14,330 nt of DNA from Micavibrio sp. (GTDB taxonomy: Bacteria; Pseudomonadota; Alphaproteobacteria; Micavibrionales; Micavibrionaceae), in contig JAMONE010000069.1 of the NCBI GenBank assembly GCA_027066695.1, positions 1 to 14,330 of the forward strand, given 5' to 3'. Positions 1-8,117 of the stretch are shown here, piece by piece (the stretch's first letter is position 1; the number at the start of each line of letters is the position of its first letter). A program made the translations under genes and the position numbers. The notes beneath the pieces were generated by a model. The model was not told where the DNA came from and searched no databases. It saw only the letters and a program-made list of their open reading frames with translations.

Positions 1-7
1 TCACCCC

Positions 8-76
8 CTGCTTATTAATAATTTTCTTCTCCGCCAGCGTTTGGGGCGCGCTACAAAGAAAATTATTAATAAGCAG
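8..76. repeat. Perfect 21-bp inverted repeat with GC-rich loop
   Basis: The arms at 8-28 and 56-76 are exact reverse complements over 21 bp and AT-rich. They enclose a 27-nt GC-rich loop that can itself fold (AGCG at 36-39 with CGCT at 49-52, or CGCC at 32-35 with GGCG at 45-48). Neither side carries a T-tract, so a classical Rho-independent terminator is unlikely. It lies about 120 nt beyond the stop codon of the minus-strand chemoreceptor, at the window edge. It may be a dispersed palindromic repeat, a transcript 3' end or an insertion scar; the sequence does not decide. Confidence 0.8.
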
Positions 77-193
77 AAGATAGATTTAAATCAAATTACA
101 CAGTTCCTAGAACACTCCCTCAAATTACGAATCATTCTAATATGGCTTAACTATAGCCCGAAAAAGATTAAATAATTTTATTTCTGCTCATCA

Positions 194-1984
194 TCATGCC
201 GTTTTTATATCAGCAAGAAAGCCTTCGATCTCTTGTTTCATAGAGTCAGACTGTTTAGCTAAGTCTTTTGCCACATTTAATACATCCGAGGCAGACTGCC
301 CAGATTCTGCCGCTGCGGAGCTAACGGACGTTATATTTTGTGTAACGTCCTTAGTGCCTACCGCCGCTTCAGCAACGCTGCGTGCTATCTCTTGTGTTGC
401 TTCTGCTTGTTGATGAATAGAGGTGGTAACTTCAGCTGATATTTCATTAACACGCAAAATTGTTTTACTAACTTCATCAATAGCATTAACTGCGCTTTTG
501 GTGTTTTCCTGAATTTTCGCAATTATCCCTGCTATTTGATCCGTTGCAGACGCAGTTTCAGAGGCAAGCCCCTTTACTTCGGATGCGACAACAGCAAAGC
601 CCTTACCAGCATCGCCTGCCCTTGCTGCTTCTATTGTGGCATTAAGGGCAAGTAGATTAGTTTGTTCAGCAATATCAGTAATCATACCTACAACTTCGCT
701 TATTTGCTCTGCTGCTTCGGAAAGCTCTGAAATCACGACCTCGGTATGATTTACCGCGTCAGAAGCTTCTTGTGTGAATTTTTGTGATGTTTCAATGTTA
801 TTCATCATCTCTTTAATAGATACTGAAAGCTCTTCTGCCGCAGCAGCAACATTTTGCACATTAGTCCCGGCCTCTTCTGCCGCACCAGCAACAGATGTTG
901 ACCTGCTACTTGTTTCATCCGCCAAAGAAGTCATCGTCTGTGATGTCGCCTCCATTTGATTTGCAGCAACAGCCAACGCCCCCAAAAGCTTAGATGTTTT
1001 TGTGTCAAAACCAACAACAAGAGCATCTATTTTATCTGTACGCTCTAACCTTAATTTGCTTTCCTCAAGCTGAGCTTTTCTTAATTTTTCCGCTGCAATA
1101 GAGTTTTTCTTCAATACTATTGTTGCACGAACAAGCTTTCCGATTTCAGTTTTATTTTCGCAAGGAAGCTCCGCGTCGAGATCTCCCTCAGCAATTTTTT
1201 GTACTGAAGCAACAATATTAGACAATGGCTCTAAAATAGATCTGATAATAATAAAAGTTAGAATCAACGCTATAATAATACTTAAAATAACACCTATAAA
1301 TGTAACATTTAAGCCAAAATGAGCCAATTTAACCGCTCTACCCGCCACATCATCCATATCTGATGCATGAGTTAGAGTTGCAACAGCAGCGTTAATAGCG
1401 GACTCTTTTGCATTAATCACGGCTTGTGCCTGTTTTTCAATCAACAGCTTTAATATGTTTTGAACAATCAGAGATTCAGCATTTGCCTTTGCTATTAAAA
1501 TATTTCCTGACATACGATCATTAATTACATATACCTCAACGGCATTTAAATATGCGTTATTAATTTTATCCAAATGTTTAGCTATTTCTTTAACTTCATT
1601 CGGCGCAAAAGCCTTGACCTCCGATAAACGCTTCAACAACAACAATCTCGCCGCCTCAGCTTTATCCTCAGATTCATAGACCCAGCTAACAGATAAATCA
1701 GAAAGCCAAAACTTGAATTTAAGAAAACTCAAATTCACACTATTAAGCAATTCTAGTTTCTTTAGCTCTTCTTGCTGCTGTGTTAGAACCATATTTATAT
1801 GATCAGCCTGCTTAGTAACGTCTAACGAGCTTTCCTTTAAACTATCAACATTGCTATTTAAGGAATATAGATAAAACCCTGAAACACTACTTATTACAAC
1901 TAGAAAAGCCAATAAGACTCCCGCAAGAAAAGTTAGCTTTAGCTTTATCGTCGCATTTTCAAGGAAAGCTATATTTTTGATCAT
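194..1984 (-). CDS. Methyl-accepting chemotaxis protein
   Basis: This is a 596-residue transmembrane chemoreceptor that would signal to CheA/CheW. TM1 spans about residues 15-40. A helical periplasmic sensor region covers about 41-222, TM2 about 223-249, and a HAMP linker begins at [10 protein letters not shown] (about 248-300). The long coiled-coil signalling domain has the highly conserved hairpin tip at about 438-467 ([20 protein letters not shown], then GKGFAVVA). The C-terminus ends ADIKTA and lacks an NWETF-type CheR/CheB tether. The ATG at 1984 is supported by a perfect AGGAGG (1995-2000 on the complement) 10 nt upstream. The ligand cannot be inferred because the sensor region matches no family I recognise. 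No che genes are adjacent, so it is a lone receptor beside a flagellar cluster. Confidence 0.95.
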   Translation of the reverse strand: MIKNIAFLENATIKLKLTFLAGVLLAFLVVISSVSGFYLYSLNSNVDSLKESSLDVTKQADHINMVLTQQQEELKKLELLNSVNLSFLKFKFWLSDLSVSWVYESEDKAEAARLLLLKRLSEVKAFAPNEVKEIAKHLDKINNAYLNAVEVYVINDRMSGNILIAKANAESLIVQNILKLLIEKQAQAVINAKESAINAAVATLTHASDMDDVAGRAVKLAHFGLNVTFIGVILSIIIALILTFIIIRSILEPLSNIVASVQKIAEGDLDAELPCENKTEIGKLVRATIVLKKNSIAAEKLRKAQLEESKLRLERTDKIDALVVGFDTKTSKLLGALAVAANQMEATSQTMTSLADETSSRSTSVAGAAEEAGTNVQNVAAAAEELSVSIKEMMNNIETSQKFTQEASDAVNHTEVVISELSEAAEQISEVVGMITDIAEQTNLLALNATIEAARAGDAGKGFAVVASEVKGLASETASATDQIAGIIAKIQENTKSAVNAIDEVSKTILRVNEISAEVTTSIHQQAEATQEIARSVAEAAVGTKDVTQNITSVSSAAAESGQSASDVLNVAKDLAKQSDSMKQEIEGFLADIKTA

Positions 1985-2094
1985 ATTTTAAAGGCCTCCT
2001 GCCTAAAAAGTTAAAATTAAAACCGCATAATAAATAGGATATACACACATAAGAATTGATAATATCCGAAGATAATACCACTAAACACACTCAA

Positions 2095-2116
2095 ATTATA
2101 GTAGAATTTTCTACTA
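2095..2116 (-). promoter_or_regulatory. Palindrome abutting a TATAAT box upstream of the chemoreceptor
   Basis: TAGTAGAATTTTCTACTA at 2099-2116 is an 8-bp perfect inverted repeat with a 2-nt centre. On the minus strand it lies directly upstream of, and overlaps by 2 bp, a perfect TATAAT (complement of 2095-2100). No good -35 is visible. The arrangement looks like a promoter with an operator in its spacer, giving a leader of about 100 nt before the chemoreceptor ATG. It could instead be an AT-rich hairpin ending the dksA transcript, whose stop is 22 nt upstream. Confidence 0.4.
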
Positions 2117-2137
2117 ATAAAATATAACAAGCCACAA

Positions 2138-2566
2138 TTATGCTTGCGTTTTTTCCATACGCTCATGGCGTTCTTGCGCTTCAAGACTTAGCGTTGCTAT
2201 TGGACGAGCTTTAAGGCGGCCAATGCTAATTGGTTCACCAGTTTCATCGCAATAACCATATTCATCATCATTAAGCTTGGCTATGGTAGAGTTAATTTTA
2301 GAAATAAGCTTACGCTCTCTATCGCGCGTACGTAGCTCAAGGGCGTGATCTGTCTCGGCTGCCGCACGGTCTGCAATGTCAGGCTTTTGCAACTCAGTGC
2401 TTTGCAAAGTGTCTTGAATTGTAGATTCAGATTCTCTCAATAAATCCTCCCGCCAAGATATAAGCTGTTGACGGAAATATTCCTTCATTAAAGGGTTCAT
2501 GAATTCACCCTTATCATTTTCGGGGTCATAATCAGGAGTAAGAGTTACGCTATTGGATGTTGTCAT
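2138..2566 (-). CDS. dksA: DksA/TraR-type RNA polymerase-binding transcription factor, Cys-poor
   Basis: This 142-residue DksA would bind the RNA polymerase secondary channel and, with ppGpp, retune transcription of growth and often flagellar genes. The coiled-coil tip DxxDxA is intact (D63, D66, A68 in PDIADRAA), followed by the typical LELRTRDRERKLISKI helix. The globular region YGYCDETGEPISIGRLKARP keeps only C106 of the four zinc-finger cysteines; the others are replaced by T, L/S and A. Cys-poor DksA proteins are known in alphaproteobacteria and Pseudomonas. The N-terminal GEFMNPLMKEYFRQQL block fits the family, so the first ATG is kept, although its Shine-Dalgarno is weak (TAGGG). It lies 92 bp downstream of fliX and may be co-transcribed with it or use its own promoter. 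Confidence 0.95.
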   Translation of the reverse strand: MTTSNSVTLTPDYDPENDKGEFMNPLMKEYFRQQLISWREDLLRESESTIQDTLQSTELQKPDIADRAAAETDHALELRTRDRERKLISKINSTIAKLNDDEYGYCDETGEPISIGRLKARPIATLSLEAQERHERMEKTQA

Positions 2567-2611
2567 ATCTATTGCCCTATATACTGAACATGTTGTTTTT
2601 TAAGATGGGGG

Positions 2612-2640
2612 AGTGTACTTATATATTGCGTAAAAAACAA
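2612..2640 (-). promoter_or_regulatory. Possible sigma-70-like promoter of dksA
   Basis: On the complement, TTGTTT (2635-2640) and TACACT (2612-2617) are separated by exactly 17 bp in the fliX-dksA gap. Both hexamers are partial matches, so this is only a candidate. Confidence 0.3.
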
Positions 2641-2658
2641 GTAAATTAATTACGTATT

Positions 2659-3093
2659 TTAATTATCCATAGCAAAACGCATCTTTGCAAGCTCTACTTG
2701 TGCGCGTAAATCAATTTCATCCATTATAGAGGTTAACGCAGGATCATCAATTTTATCACGGTGCGAAGCGACAACATCTGCCACATCAATCATGTGTCCA
2801 ACGGTTAAATCACCACCTAGCATTTTTATACGAATTTGATCCAGCTTTTCTAAAATATTAACTGCGCGAGCTTTAACCTTGTTCTTTGCCGCACGCTGCG
2901 TTGGGTCTTCAACTTCTTGCGCTGCAAGCAATATGTCTAGCTGTGCTATTGATTGCGTAGCTCCCGCGCTTGGTGCTTGGCTAACTCCGCTATTAACGAA
3001 CTGGCTAAAATCCACATCGCTTCCGCCCTTTGCAGATGAAGCTTTTTTTGTGCCCGATGTCGAGCCAACACCTTTAGAACCACCGACCTTCAT
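2659..3093 (-). CDS. fliX: Flagellar assembly regulator FliX
   Basis: This 144-residue protein matches the FliX family by its C-terminal signature DPALTSIMDEIDLRAQVELAKMRF and the preceding GGDLTVGHMIDVADVV. The N-terminal third (KVGGSKGVGSTSGTKKASSA) is low-complexity. In Caulobacter, FliX couples early basal-body assembly to the sigma-54 activator FlbD, switching on hook and basal-body operons. Here it sits divergently from flgI, as in Caulobacter, and flgI has a good sigma-54 promoter, which fits that circuit. The ATG at 3093 has an AAGGTGA ribosome-binding site about 7 nt upstream. flbD itself is not in the window. Confidence 0.93.
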   Translation of the reverse strand: MKVGGSKGVGSTSGTKKASSAKGGSDVDFSQFVNSGVSQAPSAGATQSIAQLDILLAAQEVEDPTQRAAKNKVKARAVNILEKLDQIRIKMLGGDLTVGHMIDVADVVASHRDKIDDPALTSIMDEIDLRAQVELAKMRFAMDN

Positions 3094-3123
3094 TAGATAA
3101 TCACCTTCATTATTGTCACCTTA

Positions 3124-3151
3124 TATATAGTCGCACCAATTCATCTTTCAA
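3124..3151 (-). promoter_or_regulatory. Sigma-70-like promoter of fliX
   Basis: On the complement, TTGAAA (3146-3151) and TATATA (3124-3129) have a 16-bp spacer, placing the start roughly 25 nt before the fliX ATG. The -35 matches 5 of 6 consensus bases and the -10 matches 4 of 6. Confidence 0.45.
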
Positions 3152-3257
3152 GCAAGCAGGTAATAATTGCCTAGCATAAGCACAAAAGGCTAAAACTGCC
3201 TACTTGCACCTACTATAAAAACCCTCACAAACCCTTGAAAATCCGACAATTCAAAAC

Positions 3258-3273
3258 TGGCACAGCTTTCGCA
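3258..3273 (+). promoter_or_regulatory. Sigma-54 (-24/-12) promoter of the flgI operon
   Basis: TGGCACAGCTTTCGCA contains GG at 3259-3260 and GC at 3271-3272 with exactly 10 bases between them, and the full TGGCAC -24 element. Transcription would start near 3285, giving a leader of about 60 nt before flgI. Sigma-54 needs an enhancer-binding activator. In alphaproteobacterial flagellar systems this is FlbD, modulated by FliX, whose gene is divergent here. Upstream sequence (about 3150-3215) has an imperfect inverted pair (GCAAGCAGGTA / TGCCTACTTGC) that could be activator binding sites. Confidence 0.8.
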
Positions 3274-3347
3274 ACGAATGGGGAGAGGTTTTGAAGACAT
3301 CCTCATAAAAAGTAAAAGTAGAGAAACAAAGAGAGTTTAGAAGAAAA

Positions 3348-4523
3348 ATGTTTGGTTTAAAATATCAAAATCAGAGATCCCCTTCGGTGATATCCGACTT
3401 GCCAATCCTGAAGAATTTAGGGTTAATATTGGCAGTCGGAGCATCATTGCTCCTGCCTACCCACTCTATTGATGCCAAAACTTCACGCATTAAAGACATT
3501 ATTAATATTGAAGGCGTAAGAGACAATCAACTTGTTGGTTACGGCTTAATTGTCGGGCTTAACGGCACTGGTGACAGCCTTAACAACTCCCCGTTCACAA
3601 AGCAAAGCCTTATCGCCATGCTTGAACGCTTGGGTATTAACATTCGCGGCGAAAACGTAAATACGGGCAATATTGCCGCTGTTATTGTTACTGCTACCCT
3701 GCCCCCATTTACAAATCAAGGATCTAAAATAGATGTAAGCGTATCTGCCCTTGGCGATGCAAAATCCTTGCAAGGTGGAACATTGCTTGTAACTCCATTA
3801 ATCGCAGCAGATGGTGACGTATACGCAGTTGCACAAGGAGAGGTAAATATTGCCGGTTTCTCGATTGAGGGTGACGCAGCATCTGTAACGCAAAACATCC
3901 CGACTGCGGGGCGCATCCCTAACGGAGGAATTGTCGAGCGCGAAATTGACTTTAAGCTTGAGGATTTACAACAAATACGCTTATCCCTTAAAAACCCTGA
4001 TTTCACGACATCACGCCGCATTGCCCAAGCTATTAACGGCTTTACCAATGCACAGCTTGCCAGAGCGGAAAATTCTGCCAGTGTTATACTGCGCCGCCCA
4101 AGCAATTATGACGGCACTATTGTTGATCTTATCACAGATATAGAACAACTCCCCGTACAGCCAGACCAACCCGCACGCGTTGTAATCAGCGAAAGCTCGG
4201 GCGTTATCGTAATGGGCGCAAATGTAAGAGTTAGCAGCGTTGCTATAGCTCAGGGCAGTTTGACACTAAAAGTAAATGAAGCCCCCGAAGTATCACAAGC
4301 CAACCCCTTTGCAGATCAAGGCGAAACTGTAATTGTACCGCGCACAGATATCTCGGCTAATATTGGTGAAGATGTAAAGCTAGCCGTCTTAAACTCTGGC
4401 GTTACCCTGCAAGACCTTGTGACAGGCTTGAACAAATTAGGTGTAAAACCCCGCGATATCATAACAATTCTACAAGCCATAAAAGCAGCAGGTGCGCTTC
4501 AGGCAGAAATAGAGGTGATGTAA
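3348..4523 (+). CDS. flgI: Flagellar P-ring protein FlgI
   Basis: This 391-residue precursor forms the periplasmic P-ring around the flagellar rod in the peptidoglycan. A signal peptide is visible with an unusually long polar n-region (about 20 residues), a hydrophobic core LGLILAVGASLLLP, and a likely cleavage after SIDA (residue 43). The mature start KTSRIKDIINIEGVRDNQLVGYGLIVGLNGTGD is diagnostic, and family blocks continue to the end (VTPLIAADGDVYAVAQGEV, AGRIPNGGIVEREI, LQDLVTGLNKLGVKPRDIITILQAIKAAGAL). The Shine-Dalgarno for the ATG is weak. In-frame GTG (residue 14) and TTG (residue 18) codons would give a more usual signal peptide length, so the true start is slightly uncertain. First gene of the operon, behind the sigma-54 promoter. 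Its stop overlaps the next start (TAATG). Confidence 0.97.
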   Translation: MFGLKYQNQRSPSVISDLPILKNLGLILAVGASLLLPTHSIDAKTSRIKDIINIEGVRDNQLVGYGLIVGLNGTGDSLNNSPFTKQSLIAMLERLGINIRGENVNTGNIAAVIVTATLPPFTNQGSKIDVSVSALGDAKSLQGGTLLVTPLIAADGDVYAVAQGEVNIAGFSIEGDAASVTQNIPTAGRIPNGGIVEREIDFKLEDLQQIRLSLKNPDFTTSRRIAQAINGFTNAQLARAENSASVILRRPSNYDGTIVDLITDIEQLPVQPDQPARVVISESSGVIVMGANVRVSSVAIAQGSLTLKVNEAPEVSQANPFADQGETVIVPRTDISANIGEDVKLAVLNSGVTLQDLVTGLNKLGVKPRDIITILQAIKAAGALQAEIEVM

Positions 4524-4840
4524 TGGATACCTCCCTCGCCCTATTGCAGGCCACACAAATAAAACAGCCCAATGCGGCGATGAACAACGACATACTACGC
4601 ACAGAAGAAAGCGCACGTGAATTCGAAGCGGTATTTATATCTGAAATGATGAAACCAATGTTCGAAGGCATTAAAACCGATGAGTTATTTGGTGGCGGTA
4701 AGGGAGAAGAAATCTTCCGCAGCATCATGCTTCAGGAGTATGGCAAGGAAATTGCATCACTAGATATTATAGGCATTCAAGGTCAGGTGAAAAACAAACT
4801 TATAGAACTGCAAGCAATAAGAACTACAGGAAATGAATAA
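4523..4840 (+). CDS. flgJ: Rod-binding protein FlgJ/CheL, without muramidase domain
   Basis: This 105-residue protein is the rod-binding domain only: EESAREFEAVFISEMMKPMF (about residues 28-47), a Gly-rich turn ELFGGGKGEEIFRSIMLQEYGKEIA, and a C-terminal helix. In gammaproteobacteria FlgJ also has a C-terminal peptidoglycan hydrolase. That part is absent here, as in the alphaproteobacterial CheL form, so another enzyme must open the wall for the rod. The start shares one base with the flgI stop (TAATG), and its own stop overlaps the next start the same way, indicating translational coupling. The position next to flgI matches Caulobacter flgI-cheL. Confidence 0.92.
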   Translation: MDTSLALLQATQIKQPNAAMNNDILRTEESAREFEAVFISEMMKPMFEGIKTDELFGGGKGEEIFRSIMLQEYGKEIASLDIIGIQGQVKNKLIELQAIRTTGNE

Positions 4841-5268
4841 TGAATAGATTGACACAAAAACAAAAAAATAACTCCCTATTAGGCCGCGATCCAAACACAG
4901 CCCTTAGAGAGCTTGTGAATCTTAGCAAAAAGCTTATAGAGCTAGCCGATCAGGAAACACAAAGTCTGGTTATGAATGATCATATGAAATTCGCTTTTAC
5001 AGGGCAAGACAAGGAAGTTTTGGCTGGACAATATATGAAGGCTTCGGAAGAATTCCGATCCCGCCTTGAAGATTTCCGCAATGCCGACAAAGCCATAATT
5101 GCGCAGCTTAATAAGTTACAAGCAGAGCTGAAAGATAAAACACTAAGCAATAATATATTAATCGAGCAAATTAAAAACCGCGCCGCAGCTAATACAAAAT
5201 CCACACTCTTTACGGTGCAAGAACTAGGTCAAAGAGTGCAATTCAACAATGTAGAGGAAAGGGTATAA
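4840..5268 (+). CDS. FlgN-like flagellar export chaperone (first of two)
   Basis: This 142-residue, almost wholly helical, charged protein resembles the FlgN chaperone of FlgK and FlgL: LVNLSKKLIELADQETQSL, then a segment containing GQDKEVLAGQYMKASEEFRSRL, and a late helix NILIEQIKNRAAANTKSTLF. Length and helix order fit FlgN, but divergence is high and the call is by pattern only. It is coupled to flgJ by a TAATG overlap and followed 2 nt later by a second protein of similar build. It would act in the cytoplasm, delivering hook-filament junction proteins to the export gate. Confidence 0.6.
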   Translation: MNRLTQKQKNNSLLGRDPNTALRELVNLSKKLIELADQETQSLVMNDHMKFAFTGQDKEVLAGQYMKASEEFRSRLEDFRNADKAIIAQLNKLQAELKDKTLSNNILIEQIKNRAAANTKSTLFTVQELGQRVQFNNVEERV

Positions 5269-5270
5269 TT

Positions 5271-5750
5271 ATGGGACAAACTCATACGGATCAACTATCG
5301 AAGCTACCGCTGGACACTAACGCAGCGTTATTAGAGGTAACACACACCATCAAAAATCTTGGCGGCGTTTATGTTGAGGAAACCGAAGCTCTTAACAATA
5401 TCGACAATAAAAGATTTTTAGAGCTTCAAGCAAAGAAGCTTATAGCTGCGCGGGAATATCAAAATGATATGGGGCAAATGCTAGAGCGTAAAGATGAGAT
5501 TAACAAAAGCAGCTCTGCGAGCAAAAATATATTGAAAGAGGTGCATGAGGAATTTCAAGAAATCTCACGCAAGAACATGGAAGCCTTAGAGCGTATGCAA
5601 AAATGCACTGAAAAGCTTGGTAATACGCTGCGTAGCGCAGCCATCCGTGATGCGCATAAGCTCAATGGCTATAGTTATGGAGATAATGGCGCTATACCCA
5701 ATGCAGCCAGCAAAAAAGTTGTGTCGTCAGGATTAAGTGAAACTGTGTAA
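5271..5750 (+). CDS. Second FlgN-like helical protein, probable flagellar chaperone
   Basis: This 159-residue helical protein begins 2 nt after the previous stop; its Shine-Dalgarno (GAAAGGG at about 5258-5264) lies inside the upstream gene. The residues IKNLGGVYVEETEALNNID, then FLELQAKKLIAAREYQNDM and a long coiled coil through NTLRSAAIRDA, follow the FlgN layout of a Glu-rich first helix and two longer helices. The tail GYSYGDNGAI resembles the aromatic-Gly tails common at FlgN C-termini. It shares build but little obvious identity with its neighbour, so the two could be diverged duplicates or chaperones for different cargo. Function is inferred from shape and operon position. Confidence 0.55.
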   Translation: MGQTHTDQLSKLPLDTNAALLEVTHTIKNLGGVYVEETEALNNIDNKRFLELQAKKLIAAREYQNDMGQMLERKDEINKSSSASKNILKEVHEEFQEISRKNMEALERMQKCTEKLGNTLRSAAIRDAHKLNGYSYGDNGAIPNAASKKVVSSGLSETV

Positions 5751-5783
5751 TGGAAAATAGTTAATTAAGAAAGCAAAATTAAG

Positions 5784-7424
5784 ATGAGCTTAAATTTTTT
5801 CACACCAGAGCAAGGTTTTCAAAAAGCCTTCATTGATCCGTCAAGCAACATAGGCGCAAAAAGAGATTACACTACGTCTCTTAAAAAGAATGCGTTTAGC
5901 ACATCACGATCTGCTCAAAATGATACTGAGGTTTCAGAGCGAAATAAGAAATTTGCTGAAATGATGCGCTCTATCAAGAAAAAAGAGGACTCTAATAATA
6001 GTAACAAATCCGAAAGCACCGCTAAACAAAGTGATGTACCGCAAAATATACGCGAAAAACTATCTATTCAACAAGATGCAAAAATGAGCATATTCCACAC
6101 GCAACAAAGCACAATAGCGACAGAGCTAAACAACATTGAGCCCAGCGCAAGCGCAGAAGATTTGCCCATTGAGCTAATAAACATTGCCGCTCTTAATGAA
6201 GAGATACAGCGTTTAATAGAAGCTCAAAAGCACAGCAAGGGCGATGACACTCAAATTAAAATAAATACCGAGGATAAACCCGAAAAAATCGAGAGTATAT
6301 TAACTCTTCTTGCTACATTCTTGAATAATGAGGGCAAAGCCGATGATAGCGAAAAAGACAGCGCCCTAGTTTCTATATTAGAGAAAATCGAAGCCATGGC
6401 TTCATCAGAAGGCGCGGCGGCAATAACTAACGGTCTATCGCCAGAGCAATTAACCCAACTACAAGATGATATCCAAAAATATGTAGCCCAAGAATTAGAT
6501 CAGCGAGAAGCCAAAGCATTAGAGGCTTTAGCCGCGCAATTTGTAACACTTAACCCGCCAGAAAAGACTATATCTAAAGATGTTAAGCAATCAAGCTTGC
6601 CTGCTATATCTGATAAATCGCACTCCCCTATTCCAACGGAGCATCACTCGAAAGAGCGTTATGATGCTAAATATGAGGGACGCTATGATAATAGCAGCGA
6701 AAAACCGTTAAGTGCAGATAAAGAAAACGCTGATAAAACCGATTTTAAAACAATGCTGAAAGATGCTGGTGCAAATCCTAAAGCTATAGCTGCACAAAAT
6801 GATAATACTCAAAGCGCAGGTCAACGTTTCTTGCAGATGACAGGGCTTGCTCCGCTTCAAAATGCTGGTGGAATAAGTGACGTGGCAACAGGGCAAAACA
6901 CAGCTCTAAACGCTATAGCTAATAATATGCAATCACCGCTGCAAAGCAGTATGACAAATGTAATTACACAATCTCAAAGCGCAGGCGCAAACCACCCTGC
7001 TACTCAAATGGTATCCGCAACTATTCAAAAAGCGGTAAAAGCTGGGGAAGACACCAATATCAAACTAAGGCTTGACCCGCCAGAGCTTGGTCGCGTTGAA
7101 GTTAAGATGAGCATTGATAAAGACAATGTAACCAAAATAGTTCTTACAGCGGAAAAACCCGAGACCTATATGTTGCTCAAGCAAGATGTAGAGATATTAC
7201 AACGCGCACTTAGCAATGCAGGGCTGGATGCAGACGGAAATCTTAGCTTTGAGCTGGCTAGCGAAGGTCATGACTTTAGCAATGACAAAAAACAAGGCGA
7301 CTCTCACGGACGTAACAATAAAGGCGCGAATTCAAACGGCGCAGATAATGATCTGATTGAAACAACAATGGACTGGCAAATCAACCCTGAAACGGGGCGT
7401 ATGCACTATAACGTGCTGGTTTAA
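5784..7424 (+). CDS. fliK: Flagellar hook-length control protein FliK
   Basis: This 546-residue protein ends in the conserved Flg_hook domain at about residues 420-497 (NIKLRLDPPELGRVEVKMSI, then KIVLTAEKPETYMLLKQDVEILQRALSNAGL), which switches the export apparatus from hook to filament substrates. The first 400 residues are polar, low in conservation, and rich in Lys, Ser, Asn and Gln, as expected of the secreted molecular-ruler part. There is no signal peptide, consistent with type III export. The ATG at 5784 has only a weak purine-rich site upstream (AAGAAAGC), suggesting modest translation, which suits a protein needed in few copies. It precedes flgD and flgE, the common alphaproteobacterial order. 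Confidence 0.92.
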   Translation: MSLNFFTPEQGFQKAFIDPSSNIGAKRDYTTSLKKNAFSTSRSAQNDTEVSERNKKFAEMMRSIKKKEDSNNSNKSESTAKQSDVPQNIREKLSIQQDAKMSIFHTQQSTIATELNNIEPSASAEDLPIELINIAALNEEIQRLIEAQKHSKGDDTQIKINTEDKPEKIESILTLLATFLNNEGKADDSEKDSALVSILEKIEAMASSEGAAAITNGLSPEQLTQLQDDIQKYVAQELDQREAKALEALAAQFVTLNPPEKTISKDVKQSSLPAISDKSHSPIPTEHHSKERYDAKYEGRYDNSSEKPLSADKENADKTDFKTMLKDAGANPKAIAAQNDNTQSAGQRFLQMTGLAPLQNAGGISDVATGQNTALNAIANNMQSPLQSSMTNVITQSQSAGANHPATQMVSATIQKAVKAGEDTNIKLRLDPPELGRVEVKMSIDKDNVTKIVLTAEKPETYMLLKQDVEILQRALSNAGLDADGNLSFELASEGHDFSNDKKQGDSHGRNNKGANSNGADNDLIETTMDWQINPETGRMHYNVLV

Positions 7425-7442
7425 AGAAAGGTAATTACAACA

Positions 7443-8117
7443 ATGGCTTCTGACGTAACAATAAATAATGCTTTGGATTTTGCACAAAACACTGCGAATT
7501 CATCGGCTCAATTAGCAGAAGATTTTGATGATTTTTTGATCTTGCTAACAACGCAACTGCAAAATCAAGACCCTCTATCTCCTATGGATTCAACAGAGTT
7601 TACAAACCAACTTGTTGCATTCTCAGGGGTTGAACAACAAATTAACGCGAATTCAAAACTAGATAGCATGGTGTCTTTAGGACTTGGAACAGCATTTTCA
7701 TCATCACTCAATTATGTAGGCAAAAATGTCAGCTACTTAAGCTCCGAGAGTTATTTCGATGGCACAAAGCCTGTCAAAATCAATTATTCTATTGATGGTG
7801 CGTCAGTTGACACCACCATCAATATATTCAGCGAAGATGGCGACCTTATAATGTCGCAAGGCGTTCCAAACGCTCAAGATGCTACTGAGTTTATTTGGGA
7901 TGGCAAAGATGAAAACGGCATAATACAACCAATAGGAACATATGAAATCAGGGTTGATGCCATTGACGAACAAAACGCTCCACTAAAAACTACTACGGTT
8001 GTTAACGGACATGTCAGTGGCATAGAAACTCAAAACGGCACAACCTTTCTACTTGTCGGAGAACGAGCCGTGTCAATTGGTAATGTAATAAATGTAAACG
8101 AGGCAGACAACGCATAA
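7443..8117 (+). CDS. flgD: Flagellar hook-assembly capping protein FlgD
   Basis: This 224-residue FlgD would sit at the tip of the growing hook and guide insertion of FlgE subunits, then leave. The N-terminal FlgD signature is clear (DFLILLTTQLQNQDPLSPMDSTEFTNQLVAFSGVEQQINANSKLD, about residues 29-74). The C-terminal half has the beta-rich FlgD Ig/Tudor-like part, including EFIWDGKDENGIIQPIGTYEIRVDA. The ATG is preceded by AAAGGTAA about 8 nt upstream. Its stop codon overlaps an ATG (TAATG) that opens the short ORF described next; flgE follows 80 nt downstream. Confidence 0.95.
   Translation: MASDVTINNALDFAQNTANSSAQLAEDFDDFLILLTTQLQNQDPLSPMDSTEFTNQLVAFSGVEQQINANSKLDSMVSLGLGTAFSSSLNYVGKNVSYLSSESYFDGTKPVKINYSIDGASVDTTINIFSEDGDLIMSQGVPNAQDATEFIWDGKDENGIIQPIGTYEIRVDAIDEQNAPLKTTTVVNGHVSGIETQNGTTFLLVGERAVSIGNVINVNEADNA

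Noticed and set aside
144..158. Small hairpin GGCT/AGCC downstream of the chemoreceptor as a terminator
   Set aside because: Only a 4-bp stem and no T-tract in the direction of transcription.
3716..4105. Minus-strand ORF opposite flgI (and similar antisense ORFs opposite flgE, flagellin and flbT)
   Set aside because: Shadows of strongly conserved coding sequence on the other strand, with no ribosome-binding sites or family features.
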